A stretch of 33,726 nucleotides of DNA, from assembly GCA_016206485.1 (NCBI GenBank), contig JACQRL010000217.1, positions 1 through 33,726 of the forward strand. Reading direction: 5' to 3'. This document shows positions 25,591 to 33,262 of the stretch, in pieces. The position numbers and the translations under genes were made by a program. Positions within the stretch are counted from its first letter, which is position 1; each line of letters opens with the position of its first letter. The notes beneath the pieces were generated by a model. It had not been told where the DNA came from and did no database searches. It saw only the letters and a list, made by a program, of their open reading frames with translations. The DNA is from Planctomycetota bacterium (lineage in GTDB: Bacteria > Planctomycetota > MHYJ01 > JACQRL01 > SBBU01).

Positions 25591-25997
25591 CCATTTTATT
25601 AGCACTATCAAGATCTTGTCCGTAATTTTAACTTTTTTCTTGTTATCGATGCAGATCCATCGACCATACGAAGTTGATGAAAAGCCATGGGCGAAGTCTT
25701 ATTCACGCCATCAAAGATGAAGACACTGGAATGTTCATATTCACTGGAATGGCATCTTTTTTGACTACTTCACATATTGATGAATTTTGGGTATTCAAGG
25801 TATCAAGCAGAGGTCAAATCAAATTTGACCCCGCAAGCGGCGCTCAGAGCAATGCTGTCGTCCCGTTCACAATTACAAATACCTTATTCATCGAACAATT
25901 AACAAATGTAAACTCAACGAGTACAGCTGCAACAATACGGTCATCTGACTTATTACAAATAACAACAAACGCTAAGATAGGAACCCAATCAAAATAA
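25586..25997 (+). pseudogene. Decayed secreted propeller-repeat protein
   Basis: From ATG 25586, just inside the leader repeat, a signal peptide (MNHFISTIKILSVILTFFLL) leads to a mature start ending KPWAKSY, after which the frame closes. A +1 frame then continues with IHAIKDEDTGMFIFTGMAS, FWVFKVSSRGQIKFDPASGA and a Ser/Thr-rich tail, ending at 25997. Intact proteins of this kind have many blades of the form 'WaktYGG...sa.si..t.DgGyiv.G...g..dfWvlKl...G.i'. Here only one blade is left, with the GG..D segment lost and a frameshift between KSY and IHAI. The second frame alone has only a TTG start and no ribosome site. I therefore read this as a remnant. Confidence 0.7.
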
Positions 25998-26001
25998 ACA
26001 T

Positions 26002-27324
26002 ATGAAATTGAATAGCTACAGAATAATCCTTATTTCGATCTTCATCATCTCACTTATAGTGTTATTAAGTAGGCATAATACCAGTCCATATTATCAAATA
26101 AGTGAAGTTCGTGACTCTCAAACCTTGCACCAACAAAAAGCAACACTCGAAGAAGCACAAGAATCAATAAACGATATTCCTACTGTAATGAAAACAAATA
26201 GTAACCCTAATGTCCAAAGATTTAACTATGAAGTTCCCGTTCAGATCGTAGAAATAAAAGGATTTGTTTATAACCGAGGTGGGAAGCCTGATTCTGACGG
26301 ATTTGTCAGTGCTATTATTTACTCAGAGAGGTATTCTATATTAAAATTTGAAGCCCGTTCGTATATCAAAACTGATGAACATGGTTATTACAATACTCAA
26401 TTAACTTTTGGACGAGAATCAGCAGACTATTTTCTTTGTATAAGCGCATTAAAATGCAGATCATTATCAGACAAGGATAAATGTGACAATGATATATATA
26501 ATCAGTCACCAACACGGGTTATCAAGATTGAGGAGAACGTTAAAGTAATTACAATTGATTCGTGTTATTTTTCCGAATTTGCAAAACTAAATATATCTGT
26601 TGACCCTGGTGGATACCCATATGTTGTTTTACCGTATAGAGTGGGCAGTTCAATCTTGTCCAGAGACTACAGATCTAATACTGTAGTTCCAGCAAATATT
26701 CCTCTACAAATTCAAGTCGGTCGTCACGGATATAGACAACAAGAAATAAATATTGAGCCCCTATATGGTGGAGAGATCAGACAAGTATTGATTAAGTTAG
26801 AATCCGGTTCGCAAGTATTTAAAGGCAGGATAGTTGACCCCTATGGATTTCCATTATCAGCCGCTATCGAGTTATTGATTGATGGCAAGAGAGAATGCGG
26901 TTATGGCACAAACAATGAGGGTGTTTTTACTATTCCCAACCTTCCGAATAAGATAATAGATAAAGTTGAGTTCCATGTTAGTTCATACAATCCAGATCCG
27001 AATGTCGAAGTATACCACAAACCTTTAATTCTATACGATGTTAATCCCAATCAGGAACTAACGATAACAGCAATCCCTGAGACAAGACAAGTAGATAAAA
27101 CTACTTATATATACAGGGGAAGATGTTTAGATAAAGAGGGAAATCAAATATCTGGAATGATGGTCGGTTTAGAAACTTCAGATCAAGAAGGTTATTTTGA
27201 ATTTGAATCATCCCACCCCATTATTGAGAATCTTTGGATCACTGATGCACACAAGCGATACAAACCGAAGCTCTTCCGCAACGTCAAGGCAGGGACATTC
27301 CTAGAAGTAGTGTTCGAGCAGTAA
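26002..27324 (+). CDS. Membrane-anchored protein with carboxypeptidase-regulatory-like domains
   Basis: A 440-aa protein. One N-terminal membrane helix (about residues 8-25, signal-anchor type) is followed by a polar stalk. Then come beta-sandwich modules resembling carboxypeptidase regulatory-like domains: about 84-165 (VEIKGFVYNRGGKPDSDGFV, then KTDEHGYYNTQL), about 268-330 (FKGRIVDPYGFPLSAAIELL, then GTNNEGVFTIPNLPN) and about 365-440 (YRGRCLDKEGNQISGMMVGL). The repeating 'G.V.d..G.p..g..v......T...G.f....l' pattern is common in planctomycete exported proteins. The ATG lies 4 bp after the decayed gene. No ribosome site is seen. The function is unknown. Confidence 0.72.
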   Translation: MKLNSYRIILISIFIISLIVLLSRHNTSPYYQISEVRDSQTLHQQKATLEEAQESINDIPTVMKTNSNPNVQRFNYEVPVQIVEIKGFVYNRGGKPDSDGFVSAIIYSERYSILKFEARSYIKTDEHGYYNTQLTFGRESADYFLCISALKCRSLSDKDKCDNDIYNQSPTRVIKIEENVKVITIDSCYFSEFAKLNISVDPGGYPYVVLPYRVGSSILSRDYRSNTVVPANIPLQIQVGRHGYRQQEINIEPLYGGEIRQVLIKLESGSQVFKGRIVDPYGFPLSAAIELLIDGKRECGYGTNNEGVFTIPNLPNKIIDKVEFHVSSYNPDPNVEVYHKPLILYDVNPNQELTITAIPETRQVDKTTYIYRGRCLDKEGNQISGMMVGLETSDQEGYFEFESSHPIIENLWITDAHKRYKPKLFRNVKAGTFLEVVFEQ

Positions 27325-27411
27325 AACATTTAAATTATTTCAAAGTAGCCACTAAAATCGTCTTAAAAGCTGTCTAAGTAACGTTAAAGCCCATTTTAAG
27401 CTGGTTTATTA

Positions 27412-27506
27412 TTTTCAACAAATTTTCACAAAGTCGTGCACGCGCAGCAAAAACTTTACCTTAGTATTATAGAGGGCAAAAAACCTGAAAGGAGGTAAGG
27501 AATGAA
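27412..27506 (+). repeat. 95-bp leader repeat, copy 2
   Basis: Matches 25496-25590 over 95 bp with two differences. This copy has the intact ribosome site GGAGG six bases before ATG 27502. It also carries the CGTGCACG palindrome and the TATTAT hexamer. The match stops a few bases into the coding region, so the two copies feed unrelated signal peptides. The 87 bases between 27325 and this copy show no gene. Confidence 0.93.
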
Positions 27507-28365
27507 AAAAATGAATTTTCTGATGTTGCGATCGGCAAAAATTTCAATGATTCTATCACTTGCGCTACTCACTATCACATTGGAGGTAAAATGTGGTGCT
27601 CGTCCAAGTCATAGCGGAAGCTCTGACGATAGCAATACGAGTTCATCGACAGGATCAACAGGAATTGATGGCGGAACAGTTACTTCAGCTGCTCCAACTT
27701 CTATCCCAAGCGCATTTACACTTCTTACTCCAACGGATGGAGCAGGAGTCATTACACTGATACCAACATTTTCATGGTCAGATTCAGCCGGAGAGCAAAG
27801 TTATACCTTCGAGTTGGCATTGGACAAAAACTTTACCGCACCTCTTGTATATTCTATCAACTCAATCCCAGCAAATGTAATCGACTATGCCATACCTGCC
27901 AATACGCTGATCGATGGACTGACATATTACTGGAGAGTTACTGCTGTAAATACAAAAGGAGCAACTACAGCAACAAACAATCCTTACTCATTTAAAATAA
28001 CAGAGTCAGCTTTTAGTTTAACTACACCTACAGATGGAAGTCTGGGACTGCAACTGGCGCCAATTCTTACCTGGAGCGACTCTAACTCATCAACACTTTA
28101 TACAATAGAAATAAGTACATCAAACTCCTTCAACACAATAGATCACACTGCCACTGTACAGCCAGCAAGTACATTATACAGCATTCCCAGCGGAACACTT
28201 ACATACAGCAAGGCATATTATTGGAGAATAAAATCTACTAAGAGTACAGGAGAAATGATAACGGCTTCAAATGCTCCGTTTTACTTCACGACAATCGACG
28301 ATCCTTCGAGCAATAACGGAAACGAACCACAAGGAGAAGAGCCGGGATCAAAGAAGCCAAAATAA
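27502..28365 (+). CDS. Secreted protein with two FN3/Ig-like modules, possible lipoprotein
   Basis: A 287-aa protein behind a perfect GGAGG. The signal region covers about residues 1-30; it ends LEVKCGARPS, where a Cys follows the hydrophobic stretch but without a standard lipobox (K before C), so lipidation is uncertain. A Ser/Thr/Gly-rich spacer follows. Two homologous modules of about 90 residues each contain TFSWSDSAGEQSYTFELALD ... YYWRVTAVNTKGAT and LTWSDSNSSTLYTIEISTS ... YYWRIKSTKSTGE, the layout of bacterial FN3-like surface repeats. The tail is polar and ends EPGSKKPK. The RCC1 protein gene follows 5 bp downstream, probably in one operon. Confidence 0.8.
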   Translation: MKKMNFLMLRSAKISMILSLALLTITLEVKCGARPSHSGSSDDSNTSSSTGSTGIDGGTVTSAAPTSIPSAFTLLTPTDGAGVITLIPTFSWSDSAGEQSYTFELALDKNFTAPLVYSINSIPANVIDYAIPANTLIDGLTYYWRVTAVNTKGATTATNNPYSFKITESAFSLTTPTDGSLGLQLAPILTWSDSNSSTLYTIEISTSNSFNTIDHTATVQPASTLYSIPSGTLTYSKAYYWRIKSTKSTGEMITASNAPFYFTTIDDPSSNNGNEPQGEEPGSKKPK

Positions 28366-28370
28366 TATAT

Positions 28371-29579
28371 ATGGAAAACATAATAAAAATTTTACTCGTT
28401 CTTTGTCCTTTAGCTATAAACGGCACATATAACAAAGGTCCAATAAATAAGCTGTCATCTTTCTTTGATGATCCGAATATTGCTGCAGTTTCTGCAGGAG
28501 GAATACATTCTCTTGCTCTTAAACGCGACGGAACTGTTTGGTCATGGGGAGACAACACTTATGGCCAACTAGGAAACGGCTCATATGGAAATTTCGAAAC
28601 CAATCCGGTACAAGTGGCAGGTTTATCAAATGTAACACAGATAGCTGCAGGCTACTCATATAGCTTGGCGCTTAGAAAGGATGGAACTGTTTGGGCGTGG
28701 GGATGGAACACTTATGGTCAATTAGGAAATCCCACTGTCACATCGAGTACAGTTCCAATTCAATCACAAATTAATAACGCAATCTATATAGCGGCGACTA
28801 AATACAGCATATTTGGTTTTTCAGCAGTTATAAAAAATGACCGTACTCTCTGGATGTTTGGAGACAATCAATTTGGACAGCTCGGCAATGGAACAAGCGG
28901 ATGGGGAACAGGAAGCAAAATTCCAGTCCAAGTACAAGGCATCAGCAATGCATCACAGGTCTCTCTTGGTTGGGCTTATACCCTCGTATTAAAAACAGAT
29001 GGAACGGTATGGGCATGGGGAAACAACAATCTCGGTGCACTTGGAAATGGAACAACAATCAGCAGTAATATTCCAGTCCAGTCATCTGGACTAAATAATA
29101 TCACCAGTATCTCAGCAGGTTTTAATTACGGTCTTGCGATAACAGCCAATAGAAATGTCTATGGATGGGGAGCTGATGGTTCAGGTCAATTGGGGACAGG
29201 AACGGCTGTAGTTTATAGAACGACTGCCACTCTGACCCTTTTCGGTCCTGCACAAAGCATCGCTACAGGATATATTCATTCTATGGTATTAAGAACTGAT
29301 GGAACTTTGTGGGCATCAGGAGATAACTCCTCCGGTCAACTTGGAAATGAAAGCGCCGGTTGTACAGGTACATGCACTACAAATCCTGTCCCATCAAAAG
29401 TTTTAATTGATGGAGTGCTTCCGGGTGATGCAGTCATCTCAGCAGGAACATTTTTCTCCCTTGTTATAAAAAAATGGATTAATTCAACCATAACAATGTC
29501 GTGGGGTCAGAACAATAAGGGACAGCTTGGGAATGGAACGACAACCAGTTCCAATGTTCCAGTAAAAGTGATCTGGTAA
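28371..29579 (+). CDS. Secreted RCC1-repeat beta-propeller protein
   Basis: A 402-aa protein with a signal peptide (about 1-19). About seven RCC1 repeats fill the rest, each with the form 'i.aG..hsLaLk.DGtVW.WG.N..GQLGnGt': for example AGGIHSLALKRDGTVWSWGD, AGYSYSLALRKDGTVWAWGW, LGWAYTLVLKTDGTVWAWGN, and the last, TMSWGQNNKGQLGNGTTTSS. Seven repeats make one closed propeller. In bacteria such exported RCC1 proteins are common but have no assigned role; binding of a surface ligand is plausible. The gene sits 5 bp after the FN3-like lipoprotein gene and is followed by a decayed RCC1 copy. Confidence 0.88.
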   Translation: MENIIKILLVLCPLAINGTYNKGPINKLSSFFDDPNIAAVSAGGIHSLALKRDGTVWSWGDNTYGQLGNGSYGNFETNPVQVAGLSNVTQIAAGYSYSLALRKDGTVWAWGWNTYGQLGNPTVTSSTVPIQSQINNAIYIAATKYSIFGFSAVIKNDRTLWMFGDNQFGQLGNGTSGWGTGSKIPVQVQGISNASQVSLGWAYTLVLKTDGTVWAWGNNNLGALGNGTTISSNIPVQSSGLNNITSISAGFNYGLAITANRNVYGWGADGSGQLGTGTAVVYRTTATLTLFGPAQSIATGYIHSMVLRTDGTLWASGDNSSGQLGNESAGCTGTCTTNPVPSKVLIDGVLPGDAVISAGTFFSLVIKKWINSTITMSWGQNNKGQLGNGTTTSSNVPVKVIW

Positions 29580-29584
29580 CATTT

Positions 29585-29876
29585 ATGAACCTAAGAATGG
29601 GCAAGCTGAGTTTGTTCATCGCTTTATGCGCAATTCTGGCTAATGTCGCACATGCCAATCTGGCTGGTCCGGTAAGTTGCGGAAATTCTTTTGGTCCTGT
29701 ACAATCTGTATCGTCAGGCGAGTAATTCAATATTGTGCTGAAAGACAATGGAGCAGTTTAAGGATGGGCTACAGTTTGCCGCCACGTGTGGTATTAATAA
29801 CCATGAATAACTTGGCAACGATTCAACTGTACCATACTCCAACTCACCCGTGAAAGTGCTAGATCCTTCCAGATAA
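29585..29876 (+). pseudogene. Truncated and frameshifted RCC1-repeat gene
   Basis: ATG 29585 opens a good signal peptide (MNLRMGKLSLFIALCAILAN, VAHA) and then GPVQSVSSGE, the start of an RCC1 blade, where a TAA interrupts. The same frame continues as FNIVLKDNGAV, a second TAA, then GWATVCRHVWY. In another frame LGNDSTVPYSNSPVKVLDPS, the typical blade end, runs to a TAA at 29874-29876. Two in-frame stops plus a shift inside one recognisable blade mark a pseudogene. Its signal peptide differs from that of the intact gene upstream, so it was a separate gene. Confidence 0.75.
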
Positions 29877-29929
29877 CTAGAACTCATCTCACAGGAGAAA
29901 CAGTCCCTTTAACAAAAGACTAAGACTAC

Positions 29930-29935
29930 TATACT
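29930..29935 (+). promoter_or_regulatory. -10 box (TATACT) for the NtrC-type gene
   Basis: TATACT ends 6 nt before ATG 29942 and no ribosome site lies between. The nearest -35 candidate, TTTAAC at 29908, has a 16-bp spacer and is weak. The spacing matches the other leaderless-type starts in the window. Confidence 0.45.
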
Positions 29936-29941
29936 AAATAT

Positions 29942-31306
29942 ATGTCAGAAAAACCTACGATATTGGTAACAGATGATGATGATTCAATAAGAAATCTTCT
30001 TGAATACTCTATAGGAAAAGAAGGCTACAAGGCGATAACCACCGATAACAATGACACTGCGCTGGCCATTTTAAAGAATGATCGCGTAGATGTAATAATT
30101 CAGGATATAAAAATGCCTGACAGAGATGGAGTAGAACAACTTAAGCTTATCCGTGAAATCAACAAGGATGTTCCGGTAATCATAGTGACAGCATATTCTG
30201 ACTGGAATACAGCCGCTGAAACGTGCAGGAACGGGGCATTCGCCTACATAAGAAAACCTTTCGACATCAATAAGGATATTCTAGACACGATAAAAAGGGC
30301 CCTGAAACTCAGAGAAGCAGCAAATAAATTGGACATAACAAGACCTCTTTCAAAACTTGGATTTATTCTGGGACAGAGCATTCAAATGAAAAAAATAATC
30401 GATACTGTTGTCAGGATAGCTTCAGGAAGTACATCATGTCTAATCGTCGGGGAAAGCGGTGTCGGGAAGGAACTGATAGCAAGATCACTTCACTATCTTT
30501 CTCCCAGAAATACAAATCAATTCGTTGCTCTTAACTGCGCTGCGATTCCTCATAATCTCCTTGAAAGTGAACTGTTCGGATACAAACAGGGTGCCTTCAC
30601 AGATGCACATGCGGACAAAAAAGGACTTGTTGAAGTTGCGAACAATGGGACAATGTTTCTCGACGAAATAAGCGAACTTCCTATACAGCTCCAGCCAAAA
30701 CTACTTAGGCTGATAGAAAACTCTGAGTATATGCCGGTCGGAGATGTAAAAGTTCACAAAGCAGATGTCAGATTTATTGCAGCAACAAATGTCGATCTCA
30801 CCAAAAGAATAAAGGAAAACTGCTTTAGAGAAGACCTCTATTATAGAATCAATGTGATAGCGATACAGGTTCCTCCATTAAGGGAACGAAAGGATGATAT
30901 TCCGGTCCTGGCTGAGCACTTTTTGTTCAAGTACTCGAATCAGCTCAGAAAAAACGTCACAGGATTTACAGACAGGGCAAGAAACCTGCTCCATAACTAT
31001 CAATGGCCTGGGAATGTCAGAGAGCTTGAAAATGTCATACAGGCAGCAGTGGCATTAACTTCAAACGAGATGATAGATGAAGATGACTTCCAATTAATCC
31101 AGTCAAGGGTAGAACAAACCGGAGAAGTCGTTGTGGATAAGCTAACAGAAGGTTTCAAATTAGACAGTGAAATTGAAAGGATTGAAAGAGATTATCTCGC
31201 AACAGCACTAAAAAAAGCAGATGGAAATCACACGCAGGCCTCAAAATTGCTTGGCATGAGTCTAAGTTCGTTCAGATACAAGGCACAAAAATATGGACTA
31301 ATATAA
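29942..31306 (+). CDS. NtrC-family sigma-54-dependent response regulator
   Basis: A 454-aa protein with three domains. The receiver domain (1-120) has an acidic pocket, phospho-acceptor D55 in IIQDIKMPD and a conserved Lys in YIRKPF. The AAA+ domain (about 145-380) shows Walker A GESGVGKE, the ESELFGYKQGAFTDA segment, Walker B GTMFLDEISE and an arginine-rich second half. The C-terminal Fis-type helix-turn-helix contains NHTQASKLLGMSLSSFRYK. It would activate sigma-54 promoters after phosphorylation. The sigma-54 contact loop, normally G-A-F-T-G-A, reads G-A-F-T-D-A. No histidine kinase gene is adjacent, so this is an orphan regulator within the window. Confidence 0.94.
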   Translation: MSEKPTILVTDDDDSIRNLLEYSIGKEGYKAITTDNNDTALAILKNDRVDVIIQDIKMPDRDGVEQLKLIREINKDVPVIIVTAYSDWNTAAETCRNGAFAYIRKPFDINKDILDTIKRALKLREAANKLDITRPLSKLGFILGQSIQMKKIIDTVVRIASGSTSCLIVGESGVGKELIARSLHYLSPRNTNQFVALNCAAIPHNLLESELFGYKQGAFTDAHADKKGLVEVANNGTMFLDEISELPIQLQPKLLRLIENSEYMPVGDVKVHKADVRFIAATNVDLTKRIKENCFREDLYYRINVIAIQVPPLRERKDDIPVLAEHFLFKYSNQLRKNVTGFTDRARNLLHNYQWPGNVRELENVIQAAVALTSNEMIDEDDFQLIQSRVEQTGEVVVDKLTEGFKLDSEIERIERDYLATALKKADGNHTQASKLLGMSLSSFRYKAQKYGLI

Positions 31307-31432
31307 CAGTCTATACAGTCTTAACAATCTAACAAGTCTGAACGGTCTTGGAAGTCTTACAACTCAAAATAATTTTATGATCAAACTGTTTAGACTTGTG
31401 AGACTCATTAGGCTGATAAGACTGTATGATTA
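31307..31432. repeat. Inverted array of short AGTCT-containing units between convergent genes
   Basis: The region starts right after the NtrC-type stop codon and reaches the stop of the opposite gene. The left part is a run of 8-10-nt units built on CAGTCT/AAGTCT (about seven units, 31307-31365). The right part carries the same kind of units in reverse. Arms 31313-31348 and 31392-31427 are complementary at 27 of 36 positions by my alignment, with an AT-rich loop. It could act as a two-way terminator or be a dispersed intergenic repeat. Confidence 0.75.
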
Positions 31433-31993
31433 GCGTGGTGCGGGTTTGTTCCAGTCGACTTTCCAGCCTCCATCTTCGATTTTCATGACGTACATCTGCA
31501 CTGCCCCATCGCCGGATCTCACTATTATTGTCCCTTCGTTAAATTCGATATAATTTTCAAGAATATCCATCCTTTTAAACTCAGTTAATATAATGTCCCT
31601 TCCATATTGATAATGTTCCTTAATTAAATTTAAAAACCATTCAGATCCTTCAATTGCTTCAGGAAGCGGCGGAAGGCTTTTGTAGGTTATAAACTGTATA
31701 TTTGCCTGGGTAAGCCATCTATCAAAAAGCGATTCAAGATCTTTTGGAAGCTCTTTATATTTCTTTGAGGCAAAATCATTAAAAGGCGGGTTTTCATAAA
31801 TTCTGTACAACCATTTTGATTTCATCTGTTTTCCAGTCAATTTCAAAGCTTCTTCGAGCTCCCCTGCCCGTATATGGTCGACCCATTTCTTAAAGTGACT
31901 AACCATCATCGCTTCTTTCGGATTAGAACAGGAAATCAAAAATAAAAAAGTTGCGCTACTGCAAAAAATCAAAGATTTTATTTTGTTCAACAA
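31430..31993 (-). CDS. Lipoprotein, unknown function (TTG start inside hisS)
   Basis: The frame is open up to 32080, but a strong GGGGAGG ribosome site sits six bases before TTG 31993, which yields a clean signal sequence: basic LLNKIK, hydrophobic SLIFCSSATFLFL and lipobox LISC. The product is then 187 aa, with the lipidated Cys near residue 22. The mature part contains helices (HFKKWVDHIRAGELEEALKL, LESLFDRWLTQANIQF) and a C-terminal beta region ending GGWKVDWNKPAPR, like small NTF2/DUF4878-type lipoproteins, though I cannot assign a family. Its start lies 38 bases inside the 3' end of hisS, so the genes are coupled. Confidence 0.75.
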   Translation of the reverse strand: MLNKIKSLIFCSSATFLFLISCSNPKEAMMVSHFKKWVDHIRAGELEEALKLTGKQMKSKWLYRIYENPPFNDFASKKYKELPKDLESLFDRWLTQANIQFITYKSLPPLPEAIEGSEWFLNLIKEHYQYGRDIILTEFKRMDILENYIEFNEGTIIVRSGDGAVQMYVMKIEDGGWKVDWNKPAPR

Positions 31994-33197
31994 GTTTTTC
32001 CTCCCCTGTAGACATATTTTTAATTTTAATTTTTCCGACATCAGCTTCATCTTTTCCCAAAATACACACATATTTTGCATTCTGCTTGCCAGCCTGTCTC
32101 ATCTGTGATTTTACACTTTTGGTTATAAAAGACATATCTGCAGGAATTCCTTTTGCCCTTACGGAAGAAATAACAGAATATATCGCGTCCTTTTGTTCTT
32201 CATCAACATAGATTCCATAAACAAGTTGTTTCTGTGGAACAAGCGGATTATTATTTTCCAATAAGATCATCAGTCTTTCAACACCGCAGGCAAATCCGAC
32301 ACCCGGTAATGAGTCTCCTCCTATATCCGCAAGCAAATTATCATAATGACCACCCCCGCTGATCTCACTTTGCGCGCCAAGTTGAGAACTTCTCCATTCA
32401 AAAACTGTTCTGGTATAGTAATCAAAACCTCTAAATAAGAAATTATCTTCTATATATTTTACTCCATCTTTACTTAAAAGATCCAGTACACATTTATGGA
32501 AATCTGCACATTGCCTGCATAGAAATGATTTCATAGGTGGAGTGTCTGTTCTTTCATCACGACAGGACTGTACTTTACAATCAAGAAGCCTGAAAACATT
32601 CCTCTCATACCGGTTATTACAATCTTTGCATAATTTGTTTAATTTCGGCAAATAATACTCTTTTATTTTATTACGGTAGTCTTTTCGACAGTTCGCACAG
32701 CCAATTGAATTCACATACAATTTATAAGTTACTATCTGCAGTTTTTGAAGTATAGACTCAAACACCGATATAACCTCCACATCACATCCGGGCGAGTCTG
32801 CTCCTACACATTCAATTCCGATCTGATGAAACTGTCTCTGCCTTCCTTTTTGAGGTCTTTCCTTTCTGAATGCGGCGCCTGCATACCAAAGTTTTATGAG
32901 ATCCTGCTGTTTATTAAGAGTATTTTCTACAATAAATCTTGCCACAGGAGCGGTAAGCTCCGGTCTCAATACGTACCTATTCTCATCGTCCCCAAAAATA
33001 AACATTTCTTTCTGAACAACATCGGTTGTTTCACCGACACCGCGTTCGAAAAGTCTGTACTCTTCAAAAATCGGGGTTTGAATCTCATCATAGCAATAAA
33101 CTTTCATCACATCTCTGGCGGTATTAATAATCAGATTGAATAACTGGAGTTGTTTACCAAACAAATCTACAGTGCCTCGTGGGACATTAATCGTCAT
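31956..33197 (-). CDS. hisS: Histidyl-tRNA synthetase
   Basis: A 413-aa class II synthetase. Motif 1 region: VPRGTVDLFG and IQTPIFEEYRLFERGVGETT. Motif 2: YAGAAFRKERPQKGRQRQFHQIGIE. HisRS-specific motifs: LFRGFDYYTRTVFEW and SGGGHYDNLL; motif 3: PGVGFACGVERL. The anticodon-binding domain occupies about residues 320-413. Cys pairs in the middle (CANC, CKDC, and several in the segment after about 215) suggest a bound metal in the insertion domain. It charges tRNA-His in the cytoplasm. TATAAT ends 8 nt before the ATG and no ribosome site is seen. The stop lies within the downstream lipoprotein gene. Confidence 0.96.
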   Translation of the reverse strand: MTINVPRGTVDLFGKQLQLFNLIINTARDVMKVYCYDEIQTPIFEEYRLFERGVGETTDVVQKEMFIFGDDENRYVLRPELTAPVARFIVENTLNKQQDLIKLWYAGAAFRKERPQKGRQRQFHQIGIECVGADSPGCDVEVISVFESILQKLQIVTYKLYVNSIGCANCRKDYRNKIKEYYLPKLNKLCKDCNNRYERNVFRLLDCKVQSCRDERTDTPPMKSFLCRQCADFHKCVLDLLSKDGVKYIEDNFLFRGFDYYTRTVFEWRSSQLGAQSEISGGGHYDNLLADIGGDSLPGVGFACGVERLMILLENNNPLVPQKQLVYGIYVDEEQKDAIYSVISSVRAKGIPADMSFITKSVKSQMRQAGKQNAKYVCILGKDEADVGKIKIKNMSTGEEKLVEQNKIFDFLQ

Positions 33198-33205
33198 TTC
33201 AACCC

Positions 33206-33211
33206 ATTATA
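33206..33211 (-). promoter_or_regulatory. -10 box (TATAAT) for hisS
   Basis: On the minus strand a perfect TATAAT (33211-33206) ends 8 nt before the hisS ATG. The intervening GGGTTGAA is not a good Shine-Dalgarno. Transcription would start within a base or two of the ATG. No clear -35 box is seen. Confidence 0.5.
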
Positions 33212-33262
33212 TAAAAACACAAATAATATTAACCATTTTTACTTCCAGATACCTGACGGAAC

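Noticed and set aside
27325-27411. Rho-independent terminator after the CarboxypepD-reg gene
   Set aside because: Only weak short pairing (AGC/GCT) and no stable stem with a T run.
31307-31432. CRISPR array
   Set aside because: Units are only 8-10 nt, degenerate and inverted across the centre; there are no spacers of even length and no cas genes.
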